Assembly (NCBI GenBank): GCA_030916555.1
Contig: JAUPWK010000085.1
Location: forward strand, 1-11,805
DNA length: 11,805 bases
Reading direction: 5' to 3'
From: Patescibacteria group bacterium
GTDB lineage: Bacteria > Patescibacteriota > Patescibacteriia > UBA9934
Below are positions 6,396 through 11,805 of this stretch, piece after piece; position 1 is the stretch's first letter, and every line of letters starts with the position of its first letter. The notes beneath the pieces were generated by a model. It was not told the DNA's origin. It searched no databases and worked only from the letters and a program-made list of their open reading frames with translations. Both the position numbers and the translations under genes were made by a program.

Positions 6396-7712
6396 ATGCT
6401 CTCCATCTCTGCGTTAACTGCGATTATTGTTCTTGTTACAGTGTATTTTTTCTTGATCACGGAAAAGATCGATAAGGTTATCGTGACCGTTATTGGGGCC
6501 ACATTTTTGATTCTGATTCAGGAGTTTAAAACCGTCGATCACACCTCGCAGGAAAACGCTTTACAGTTCGTGAGTCACAACTTGGACACGCTTGGATTCG
6601 TGATTGGGATGATGATCTTTATCAGCATTTTGCGGCAGTCGGGAGTCTTTGAGGCGCTGGCGATTTGGCTTGTAAAAACATTGAAGGGTAGACCGACATA
6701 TTTACTGGCGGGTATTGGCTATCTGACGTTCTTCATGACCATGTTCATCTCCAATATCCCTACGGTGCTTATTTTGAGTCCAGTGTTGATTGTACTTATT
6801 CGTCAGCTCAAGCTACCGTTTTTCCCGTTTTTCTTCATTATGATTACCATGGCGAATTTGGGCGGTGCCATGACGCCAATTTCAGATCCGACCACGTATT
6901 ATGAGGCTAAAACCGTTGGACTCGGTTTTATGGAGGTGGTTATGAATTCCGGTGTGGTCGTGCTTTGTCTTTCAGTGGTAAGTACGATATTTTGTCAGTT
7001 GGTATTTCGACGTCAACTTTTAGCGGTAAAAGTGTCGCCAAAAGATGTGGCGAAATTCAAACCAAGCGCTGCTATCAAGGACAGACGAATTTTAGCGATT
7101 GGTTTACCAATGCTTGTGCTTGCGATTGTGGTTATGGCACTTAAGGAGCAGATCGCCTTACAAACGGGGGTGACCTTTGATAACGCTACAATTATTCTTG
7201 CGACTGCCTTTGCGGCCATGTTGATTTTCAATGTCAGTCCAGCAAAGGCCCTTCACGAATTCGTGGGTTGGGAAATCGTCTTCTTTTTCTTGGGTCTGTT
7301 TGTTGTGGTGGGTGCGCTTGATTTTACGGGTGTTATTGATATGTTAGGGACTCAGATTGTGGCGATCACCGGTGGTTCATTGCCAAAATTGCTGGCAGTT
7401 ATCACTCTTGGATCCGGCGTGTTATCAACCTTCATTGATAACGTTCCCTATAACATCACGATGGTGGGGGCTATTCAGTCTATGGCCGAGTCGGGAATTG
7501 CCGTGTATCCGCTTTGGTGGGCGTTAAACGTGGGAACGTCCGTAGGCGGCGCCGGATCAATGATTGGAGCCGCGTGTAACGTGATTGCTCTTGGGATAGC
7601 TGAAAAAGAAGGTTTTCACACCAGCTTTTTAAACTATCTTAAATACGGATTTGCCCTAGTGTTGATTAATGGAGTGGTGGCTTACGGAATTTTAGCTCTG
7701 AAATTTTTATAG
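6396..7712 (+). CDS. ArsB/NhaD-type ion transporter (IT superfamily)
   Basis: A 438-residue integral membrane protein with about 11-12 hydrophobic segments and almost no soluble part. Conserved signatures are ANLGGAMTPISDPTTYY (153-169) in the first half and STFIDNVPYN (344-353) plus GGAGSMIGAACN (384-395) in the second. These are the inverted-repeat core helices and hairpins of ArsB/NhaD/CitM carriers. NhaD-like Na+/H+ exchange is the best guess from the SDP and IDN acidic residues. Arsenite or a dicarboxylate is possible, and the sequence alone does not decide. It begins 2 nt after the CBS gene and ends before the 7721-7751 terminator. The two genes form one unit, suggesting nucleotide-sensed control of ion transport. 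Confidence 0.85.
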   Translation: MLSISALTAIIVLVTVYFFLITEKIDKVIVTVIGATFLILIQEFKTVDHTSQENALQFVSHNLDTLGFVIGMMIFISILRQSGVFEALAIWLVKTLKGRPTYLLAGIGYLTFFMTMFISNIPTVLILSPVLIVLIRQLKLPFFPFFFIMITMANLGGAMTPISDPTTYYEAKTVGLGFMEVVMNSGVVVLCLSVVSTIFCQLVFRRQLLAVKVSPKDVAKFKPSAAIKDRRILAIGLPMLVLAIVVMALKEQIALQTGVTFDNATIILATAFAAMLIFNVSPAKALHEFVGWEIVFFFLGLFVVVGALDFTGVIDMLGTQIVAITGGSLPKLLAVITLGSGVLSTFIDNVPYNITMVGAIQSMAESGIAVYPLWWALNVGTSVGGAGSMIGAACNVIALGIAEKEGFHTSFLNYLKYGFALVLINGVVAYGILALKFL

Positions 7713-7720
7713 ACAATAAT

Positions 7721-7751
7721 CAAAATCGCCGGTTGTATACCGGCGATTTTG
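7721..7751. terminator. Bidirectional terminator between convergent genes
   Basis: Perfect 12-bp hairpin CAAAATCGCCGG / CCGGCGATTTTG with a 7-nt loop (ttgtata), placed 8 nt after the transporter stop and 3 nt beyond the cupin stop. The A-tract and T-tract at the two ends let it serve transcripts from both strands. Confidence 0.9.
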
Positions 7752-7754
7752 TGT

Positions 7755-8147
7755 TTAGATCTTCTCACCGAAAGCCTCGTCTTTTACGTCAGCCACGGCG
7801 TCAGCTTTGGTTTTGTGAACGGTGCCGTCAAGGTGATTTGGCGGTACGTAGACGGTAATGATCGTTAATGGTTCTGTGCCAGTATTTAGGATGTTGTGCG
7901 TGGTTCCTGGAGTTACGACGAGCACGTCTCCAGGGTTCAGCGCCGACTCTTTGCCATCAAGTATGGCTTTGCCTGTACCCGTTTGGAAATAGAGAATCTG
8001 TTCAACGTGAGCATGTGTTTCCTCTCCAATGTCGCCACCGACGGGGATACGCATAACAACGAGCTGGCTCTTGCTTGCAGTAAACAGAACGGTTCTGAAG
8101 TTCTCATTGTGTGCGGCTGCTGCAGCGACGTTGATGAGATAAGACAT
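7755..8147 (-). CDS. Small single-domain cupin
   Basis: A 130-residue cupin. Motif 1 is GGDIGEETHAHVEQILYF (37-54) with His45, His47 and Glu49 or Gln50. Motif 2 is PGDVLVVTPGTTHNI (72-86) with His84. These residues would bind one divalent metal in a beta-barrel. Close relatives are generic cupins of unknown substrate (dioxygenase-, isomerase- or storage-type), so no reaction can be named. The C-terminal tail (104-130) is Lys/Asp-rich and outside the barrel. The start at 8145-8147 is the only Met that keeps the first strand. It lies 29 nt after the PspC gene on the same strand, so co-transcription is likely. No ribosome binding site is visible and transcription ends at 7721-7751. Confidence 0.88.
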   Translation of the reverse strand: MSYLINVAAAAAHNENFRTVLFTASKSQLVVMRIPVGGDIGEETHAHVEQILYFQTGTGKAILDGKESALNPGDVLVVTPGTTHNILNTGTEPLTIITVYVPPNHLDGTVHKTKADAVADVKDEAFGEKI

Positions 8148-8176
8148 GGATGAGTTTAAGCGAGTAAAAACGTTGC

Positions 8177-8404
8177 TTAGGCTTTGGATTCAGAGCTCGT
8201 GGGGGAGTTTTGCGCTTTTTCCGGCATTACGAGCGCCGCAATGAGATAGACAAGTCCACCAGGAACAAAGCCTGAAAAGACAACGACGAGGGCCCATATA
8301 AGTCGCAAAATTGTAGCATCAACCTCAAAGTACTCCGCCAAACCTCCGCAAACACCAGCGATTTTCTTGTCAGATGTGCTTCTATATAGTTTTTTCGTTT
8401 CCAT
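8177..8404 (-). CDS. PspC-domain small membrane protein
   Basis: A 75-residue protein with the PspC signature GVCGGLAEYF (17-26), then DATILRLIWAL leading into one long or two short hydrophobic segments (about 35-68). The tail is short and Ser-rich. Family members act in envelope-stress responses or as regulators at the membrane; no specific role can be drawn here. An upstream start at 8423-8425 would add seven residues (MRLSFLY), but these would lie across the -10 box. The Met at 8402-8404 gives the normal family beginning METKKLYRS and follows a TAAGCT box by exactly 8 nt. It sits between the acetyltransferase gene and the cupin on the same strand. Confidence 0.86.
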   Translation of the reverse strand: METKKLYRSTSDKKIAGVCGGLAEYFEVDATILRLIWALVVVFSGFVPGGLVYLIAALVMPEKAQNSPTSSESKA

Positions 8405-8418
8405 ATATAAAAAGCTTA
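8405..8418 (-). promoter_or_regulatory. Leaderless -10 promoter for PspC gene
   Basis: On the minus strand TAAGCT (8413-8418) lies 8 nt before the ATG at 8402-8404, the same spacing as the csoR, CBS-gene and 11533 promoters. No clear -35 is seen. It would make the PspC gene partly independent of the acetyltransferase gene upstream. Confidence 0.45.
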
Positions 8419-8448
8419 GTCGCAAATCTTAAAAAGCGCCAGTACTGT

Positions 8449-9408
8449 TTATTTTCTCCGTTCTGACTCCTTGATGACGAGATAGTAATTTGGAATTCCG
8501 CCCGTCATTCCGCCTTCAGAGCCGGGACAGTACAGTTTCTTGTAGCCATTTTTCTCAAAGAGACTTAAAATCTTATCTTTGTCAGGATTGTTATCAAGGA
8601 TACGGGCTATGCTTGTGTCAGCGTGTTTTGCCTGTTCAATATCCCAAAGCGCAACGTCGAATAAGGCCTTCGCGAGTCCCTTGCCCTGATGTTGCCGAAG
8701 TACTTCAATCTGATGGATATCAATGACTTTCTTAGCATGACGAAGTTTTTCTACAAAGACCTCAAGATCGGCATCCTCAAGCTGTTCCTTCACGGCTTTC
8801 CAATCTATCCTCGCGCGCCAATTTTCTAACTTTTTTTCCTCATACGTGCGTGCTCTGTCTCGAGCAGAAAGTAGCTCTTGAGCTATGTTTCCTCCGACTG
8901 CTTCTGAGTAAATTAATGTTCCTTCTTTTCCGACGTATATATCGTCTTTGGTGCTGTCTGAAAAGGAATAAAACTTTTGATACGCATCTTTTGTCTGTCG
9001 ATCAAGCATTTTTTGTTTTTCGACGAGTTCAGGATGTTCCTCTAGATACTGCCTCTCCACCTCGTAATAGCGATGATCGATACTACGACCTGACGATGGG
9101 CTATCGGGAATGAAATCGTTTGGGAATGCTGGATCTGATTCTCGGAGACGGTCAATGACTGCACTCATGACCTTATGATGCAGAACATGTCTTTGCTCAA
9201 CGATTGTTTGCACCTCTGCAATCGTTCGTTCGTTGCCCTCACTAAGAAGCTCGAGTCCGCCGATGCCTAAAGTGATTTTCTCAGCGTGTTTTTTTGAGTC
9301 AAAATTTGACGTTATCTCCACGGGAATACCCGTTTCACTAATGATCTGTCGTTCGCTACGTTTTGGTTTTGTGTAATTTTCTGTGTGATGCATTTCTGAT
9401 TCAGGCAT
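8449..9408 (-). CDS. GNAT-family acetyltransferase with long N-terminal extension
   Basis: A 319-residue protein. The last third (about 215-315) is a GNAT fold: IDIHQIEVLRQHQGKGLAKALFD contains the acetyl-CoA pyrophosphate-binding motif Q-x-x-G-x-G/A in the form RQHQGKGLA, and LSLFEKNGYKKL is the usual motif-B helix/strand. The first roughly 200 residues are acidic/basic and mostly helical, with runs such as YLEEHPELVEKQKMLDRQTKDAYQ, and match no domain I recognise. Typical GNAT enzymes are 140-180 residues, so this part is an added domain. The start is set at the ATG at 9406-9408, 7 nt from an extended -10 box; an in-frame TTG two codons upstream is not needed. The substrate is unknown. Confidence 0.72.
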   Translation of the reverse strand: MPESEMHHTENYTKPKRSERQIISETGIPVEITSNFDSKKHAEKITLGIGGLELLSEGNERTIAEVQTIVEQRHVLHHKVMSAVIDRLRESDPAFPNDFIPDSPSSGRSIDHRYYEVERQYLEEHPELVEKQKMLDRQTKDAYQKFYSFSDSTKDDIYVGKEGTLIYSEAVGGNIAQELLSARDRARTYEEKKLENWRARIDWKAVKEQLEDADLEVFVEKLRHAKKVIDIHQIEVLRQHQGKGLAKALFDVALWDIEQAKHADTSIARILDNNPDKDKILSLFEKNGYKKLYCPGSEGGMTGGIPNYYLVIKESERRK

Positions 9409-9424
9409 ATGCAAAATTCTATCA
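9409..9424 (-). promoter_or_regulatory. Leaderless extended -10 promoter for acetyltransferase gene
   Basis: On the minus strand TGA-TAGAAT (9416-9421 for the hexamer) forms an extended -10 box, 7 nt before the ATG at 9406-9408. Further upstream a 5-bp inverted repeat GCGAA / TTCGC (9440-9452) could be a weak regulator site, though it may be chance. Confidence 0.55.
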
Positions 9425-9475
9425 TTTCACATCGCATAAGCGAAGTTTTCGCCACGTGCGGAGACTCCTGTATAT

Positions 9476-9527
9476 GGAACTATAAAACCCCCGACCACAG
9501 GGCAGGGGGGTTTAATCTTATAGTTCC
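9476..9527 (-). terminator. Bipartite terminator overlapping the trxA stop
   Basis: Read on the minus strand, an upper stem AAACCCCC / GGGGGTTT (9505-9513 with 9485-9492) ends in four T. Below it lies a 9-bp lower stem GGAACTATA / TATAGTTCC (9519-9527 with 9476-9484), with a 5-nt bulge on one side. The lower stem's 5' arm is formed by the last two codons and stop of the thioredoxin gene. It closes the four-gene sulfur operon. Confidence 0.85.
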
Positions 9528-9847
9528 TGAGCAAGTTCTTGTGCAAAGTGATCTGCCGGTCTGAAGCCGACATATTCCTGGATAACATTCCCGCCTTTGA
9601 ATAATTGGAGGTTTGGAATTCCTTGTACTTTGTAACGGTGTGCAAGGAGTTGATGTTCTGGAAGATCTACATTGAGTTTGGTAATTTTAATCTTTCCTTC
9701 AAATTCTGTGGCAAGTTGTTCAAGAACTGGCGCCATCATTCGACACGGACCGCACCATGGTGCCCAGAAATCCACGAGTACTGGAATGGTAGATTGTAGT
9801 ACTTCGGTTTCAAAATTGCTCGCGTTGAGTTCAAGTGGATTTGTCAT
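9518..9847 (-). CDS. trxA: Thioredoxin
   Basis: A 109-residue thioredoxin of standard length. It has DFWAPWCGPCRMMAPVL around the redox-active WCGPC (31-35), the buried Asp26 and the cis-proline in GIPNL (Pro78). It reduces disulfides and can also reduce protein persulfides, releasing sulfide. It is the last gene of the sulfur operon, with a 3-nt gap after the persulfide dioxygenase. That position suggests it regenerates the thiols of the rhodanese, the repressor or the carrier thiol used by the dioxygenase. No thioredoxin reductase is encoded in the window. Confidence 0.95.
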   Translation of the reverse strand: MTNPLELNASNFETEVLQSTIPVLVDFWAPWCGPCRMMAPVLEQLATEFEGKIKITKLNVDLPEHQLLAHRYKVQGIPNLQLFKGGNVIQEYVGFRPADHFAQELAQEL

Positions 9848-9850
9848 AGG

Positions 9851-10720
9851 TTATTTTGAGAATGCTCCGTTGATTGGTGTTTTCAAATATGAAATACCGT
9901 TCTCTTCTTCGGGAAGATTTCCGGCACGGATATTAATTTGAATAGATGGAATGATGAGCCGCGGCATGTCGAGTTGCGCATCTCGTTTATTGCGCATTTG
10001 TATAAACTCATTCTGTGTGTGCGTGTTGACGAGATGAATATTTTCTTCTTTTTCTTGCTTTATTGTTGTTTCCCATGCGTATTCGGTTCTTTTCTCCGGG
10101 AGGTAATCGTGACACATGAAGACTTTGGTATCTTCAGGTAGCTCGAGAAGCTTTTTGATTGAAGTATGCAAAGTTTCAGCGTTTCCTCCGGGAAAATCAC
10201 ATCGAGCTGTTCCAAAGTCTGGCATGAAAATTGTATCTCCAACAAAAAGTGTATCACCAATTCGATACGTAACATCGGCTGGCGTGTGCCCTGGCGTGAA
10301 AATTACCTCACCCTGCAATTGTCCAAGTGTAAAAAGATCTCCATCTTTCCAGAGAATATCGAATTGATCTCCGTTCGTAGAGAGATTCTTTTCGTTGAAA
10401 ACTTCCTTAAAGACTTTCTGTACGGTAGTAATGTTTTCTCCAATACAAACAGGGGCATTGAGCTGTTTTTTAAGATATTGCGCTGCGGTAATGTGGTCAG
10501 CATGCGCATGCGTCTCAAGGATGTATTTAATTTTGTATCCTTCCTTGCTCACCGTTGTTAATACGTTATCAGCACTCTCGTGGCTTAACTTTCCACTTGC
10601 AGGATTGTAATCCATGACACTATCAATAATTACCGCCTCTTTTGATTGAGGATCAGCGACAATGTGCGTGACGGTGAATGTTGCCTTGTCAAAAAATGAG
10701 TGTACGACAGGTGTATGCAT
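9851..10720 (-). CDS. Blh/ETHE1-like persulfide dioxygenase (MBL fold)
   Basis: A 289-residue metallo-beta-lactamase-fold protein. THAHADH (70-76), FTPGHTP (His145), VGDTIF (Asp162) and MCHDY (His204) are the metal and core residues. GTARCDFPGG (170-179) and the C-terminal LIIPSIQINIRAGNLP (255-270) are hallmarks of the Blh (bacterial lactonase-like hydrolase) and ETHE1 persulfide dioxygenase group. ETHE1 uses mononuclear iron held by two His and one Asp to turn a low-molecular-weight thiol persulfide plus O2 into sulfite and thiol. The start is set at the Met at 10718-10720, 2 nt after the rhodanese stop; the open frame continues upstream but overlaps the rhodanese gene. The operon position between rhodanese and thioredoxin supports persulfide rather than lactone chemistry. 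Confidence 0.9.
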   Translation of the reverse strand: MHTPVVHSFFDKATFTVTHIVADPQSKEAVIIDSVMDYNPASGKLSHESADNVLTTVSKEGYKIKYILETHAHADHITAAQYLKKQLNAPVCIGENITTVQKVFKEVFNEKNLSTNGDQFDILWKDGDLFTLGQLQGEVIFTPGHTPADVTYRIGDTLFVGDTIFMPDFGTARCDFPGGNAETLHTSIKKLLELPEDTKVFMCHDYLPEKRTEYAWETTIKQEKEENIHLVNTHTQNEFIQMRNKRDAQLDMPRLIIPSIQINIRAGNLPEEENGISYLKTPINGAFSK

Positions 10721-10722
10721 AC

Positions 10723-11049
10723 TTATCGTGTTAAGGGTAGTCCTGCGGAGGCCCATCCAACAATTCCATCTTTGATGTTCATGAGTTCTGCGCGTACCTC
10801 TGCTTGCATGAGCCATCGAATAGCATTGAGGCTTCTTGCTCCGGATCGGCACTGCACGTAGATTTTCTTCTTTCTCATGAATTCTGGTACGTGATTCGCG
10901 AGTTGATCCATGGGAATATTTATTACCCCGTCGATATGCGCCTCTTGATATTCTGCGGGAGTTCTGACGTCAATAAATAGAACATCTTGATCATGTTTTT
11001 CCGCCTCTAGGGCCTGAAAAAATTCTGTTACAGAAAGATCTTTATACAT
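10723..11049 (-). CDS. Single-domain rhodanese (sulfurtransferase)
   Basis: A 108-residue rhodanese domain. FIDVRTPAEYQEAHIDGVINIP (25-46) is the Cdc25/CH2A signature, and the active-site loop is CRSGAR (67-72) with catalytic Cys67, followed by AIRWL. DGIVGWASAGLPL closes the domain. The six-residue loop fits sulfur transfer rather than phosphatase activity. It likely moves sulfane sulfur to or from a thiol, supplying the persulfide substrate of the dioxygenase encoded 2 nt downstream. The ATG lies 2 nt after the repressor gene's stop with no ribosome binding site, so translation is probably coupled. Confidence 0.93.
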   Translation of the reverse strand: MYKDLSVTEFFQALEAEKHDQDVLFIDVRTPAEYQEAHIDGVINIPMDQLANHVPEFMRKKKIYVQCRSGARSLNAIRWLMQAEVRAELMNIKDGIVGWASAGLPLTR

Positions 11050-11051
11050 AT

Positions 11052-11318
11052 TTAGCCTCGAATAATGCTAAGCAGTGAAGTAAATTCTTTGGCATTTTTT
11101 GCTGTCGTTATTGTTTTCGCGTCAACGAATTTGTGTTCAAGAACACAGGACACGAAGGCTTCACGTAGTGAAGCGAAGGATCGCGAAGCTGCATGCAGCG
11201 TTTTGGCGGTAGTGTCACAATCAGGATGCTCCGTTTGGAGTGACTGTTTAACCGAAGCAAGTTGTCCTTCTAAACGACTTATGTGTTGAATTACTGCTTT
11301 ATAAGTTTCTTTTTTCAT
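11052..11318 (-). CDS. CsoR-family repressor, CstR-like persulfide sensor candidate
   Basis: An 88-residue DUF156 (CsoR/RcnR/CstR) protein. ISRLEGQLASVKQSL (13-27) is the helix-1 signature. Cys34 matches the conserved first ligand, but the second-helix motif is different: SCVLEH puts Cys58 and His62 at offsets 24 and 28, whereas CsoR has His and Cys at 25 and 29. The order is therefore Cys-Cys-His, not Cys-His-Cys. With persulfide genes downstream this fits a CstR-like sensor using two thiols (Cys31 and Cys60 in S. aureus CstR), though a metal sensor is possible. The start is the Met at 11316-11318. The frame stays open to 11372, but those 18 extra codons read straight through the operator and the -10 box, so they are not coding. 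Confidence 0.85.
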   Translation of the reverse strand: MKKETYKAVIQHISRLEGQLASVKQSLQTEHPDCDTTAKTLHAASRSFASLREAFVSCVLEHKFVDAKTITTAKNAKEFTSLLSIIRG

Positions 11319-11328
11319 AGATACAACA

Positions 11329-11358
11329 TCTATACCATATACCCCCAGGGGTATGCAA
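11329..11358 (-). promoter_or_regulatory. Promoter of the sulfur operon
   Basis: On the minus strand TATAGA (11329-11334) is a -10 candidate and TTGCAT (11353-11358) a weak -35, with an 18-nt spacer that holds the CsoR-family operator. Ten nucleotides separate the -10 from the repressor ATG, giving a leader of only a few bases. Confidence 0.55.
11339..11354. promoter_or_regulatory. CsoR-family operator of the sulfur operon
   Basis: Dyad ATACCCCCAGGGGTAT with perfect 7-bp arms ATACCCC and GGGGTAT and a 2-nt centre. It is the same pattern as the copper operon's site at 154-174 (arms ending in TATACCCC, G-tract after). It lies between the -10 and -35 boxes, so the repressor gene just downstream should control itself and the three genes after it. 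Confidence 0.85.
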
Positions 11359-11515
11359 GGCACCCGGTGCATGGAGCCATATTCGGTTTATACATCTCAA
11401 CAAAAATCCCCAGCGTGAATTGTGCGGATATACAAAATGGGCGATGGGGTTAGAATTCTTTGCAGAGGATGGTGATGCAGCAAGGTGATTGCGGCTGAGG
11501 ATTCGTAAACGTTTA

Positions 11516-11532
11516 TGCTAATATATTTGCAT
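11516..11532 (+). promoter_or_regulatory. Leaderless extended -10 promoter
   Basis: TGC-TAATAT (hexamer 11519-11524) is a strong extended -10 box exactly 8 nt before the ATG at 11533. No operator-like dyad overlaps it, so nothing here links the downstream gene to the sulfur regulator. Confidence 0.6.
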
Positions 11533-11805
11533 ATGAAATCAGAAGCTGGCATGTCCCGGGTGCGGGAGCAAAGAGACGATAATCGACCATTTGCCGAAAA
11601 ATTGCTTGAAGTTTGGAAGCAAAAACACCCAGAAATTGAGACCGTCACGGGCGCGGAGCTAAGGTCACTTGAACAAGCATCGGCTACGCGTGAAGCGGTG
11701 CTTGATGATTTGGAGCTTGTTGAAGCACTTGAAAAATACGAGATTGAGCTCGCTGACCTTTCCATTGATCAATACATGGAAGTAGATTCAGAGGTTCAGC
11801 CGATA
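11533..11805 (+). CDS. 5' part of an unidentified charged helical protein
   Basis: The frame is open from the ATG to the window edge, giving the first 91 residues; the 3' end lies outside. The sequence is rich in Glu, Asp, Lys and Arg, is predicted to be helical by eye (AEKLLEVWKQKHPEIE, DDLELVEALEKYEIEL), and has no signal peptide or membrane segment. I do not recognise a family. The start is supported by the promoter 8 nt upstream and the CATATG context shared with other first genes of the window. A second in-frame Met at codon 7 is possible. Confidence 0.7.
   Translation, partial: MKSEAGMSRVREQRDDNRPFAEKLLEVWKQKHPEIETVTGAELRSLEQASATREAVLDDLELVEALEKYEIELADLSIDQYMEVDSEVQPI

Larger units (their letters stand above)
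11319..11532. other. Divergent intergenic region
   Basis: This 214-base stretch separates the sulfur operon (minus) from the gene at 11533 (plus). The left end holds the operator and promoter described above and the right end the leaderless promoter at 11516-11524. Between about 11360 and 11500 I see no gene, terminator or clear repeat. A long frame on the minus strand here is Ser-rich and antisense to the 11533 gene, so it was not called. Confidence 0.6.

Noticed and set aside
10721..10852. Upstream extension of the persulfide dioxygenase frame (44 extra codons)
   Set aside because: It overlaps the rhodanese gene fully out of frame, and its residues do not resemble the family. The Met at 10718-10720 gives the normal N-terminus 2 nt after the rhodanese stop.
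11319..11372. Upstream start for the second CsoR-family gene
   Set aside because: The extra 18 codons are the translated operator and -10 box; the family beginning is at MKKETYK.
11397..11765. 122-codon minus-strand frame
   Set aside because: Ser-rich, antisense to the better supported 11533 gene, with no promoter or start signal.
1..11805. CRISPR arrays, tRNA or rRNA genes, insertion sequences
   Set aside because: No regularly spaced direct repeats, cloverleaf-type sequence, rRNA motifs or transposase frames were seen.
1..11805. UGA recoded as glycine or tryptophan (as in some candidate phyla)
   Set aside because: All recognised proteins are full length with the standard bacterial code and use TGG for Trp and GGN for Gly; no in-frame TGA occurs within them.

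Overview
The window is bacterial, densely packed and organised into two stress-response operons plus a block of unrelated genes. Gene starts lack Shine-Dalgarno sequences. First genes have a -10 box a fixed 7-8 nt before the ATG, so their transcripts look leaderless. Downstream genes start 1-3 nt after the previous stop in most cases. These traits, the small gene set and the Cys-type cupredoxin/HMA-SafE proteins fit a candidate-phyla (Patescibacteria/CPR-like) genome, but this is an inference from style, not a phylogenetic placement. UGA is used only as a stop.

Region 1 (1-5914, + strand). After the tail of an unidentified gene and a hairpin terminator comes a copper operon: CsoR repressor, Cu(I) P-type ATPase CopA, an HMA-SafE/DsbD-like membrane protein, a membrane-anchored cupredoxin-like protein, a ferric-reductase-like flavohaem protein and a membrane-anchored cytochrome b5-like protein. 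It ends at a clean hairpin (5888-5914). A CsoR-type operator overlaps the -10 box, 10 nt before csoR. The first four genes sense, export and bind copper. The last two form a plausible NAD(P)H-FAD-haem b-b5 electron path to the outer face of the membrane, unusual in a copper operon.

Region 2 (5944-7751, + strand). A two-CBS-domain protein and an ArsB/NhaD-type ion transporter form a two-gene unit, closed by a bidirectional terminator (7721-7751).

Region 3 (7755-9408, - strand). A GNAT acetyltransferase with a long unrecognised N-terminal part, a PspC-domain small membrane protein and a single-domain cupin lie in that transcriptional order.

Region 4 (9476-11354, - strand). A compact sulfur/persulfide operon has four genes separated by 2-3 nt: a second CsoR-family repressor, a single-domain rhodanese, a Blh/ETHE1-like metallo-beta-lactamase-fold persulfide dioxygenase and thioredoxin. 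It resembles the CstR-controlled cst operon of Staphylococcus aureus in logic. Its operator (11339-11354) is almost the same as the copper operon's operator, so the copper and persulfide regulators may share or compete for DNA sites. The window ends in an unidentified + strand gene (11533 onward), cut by the window edge.
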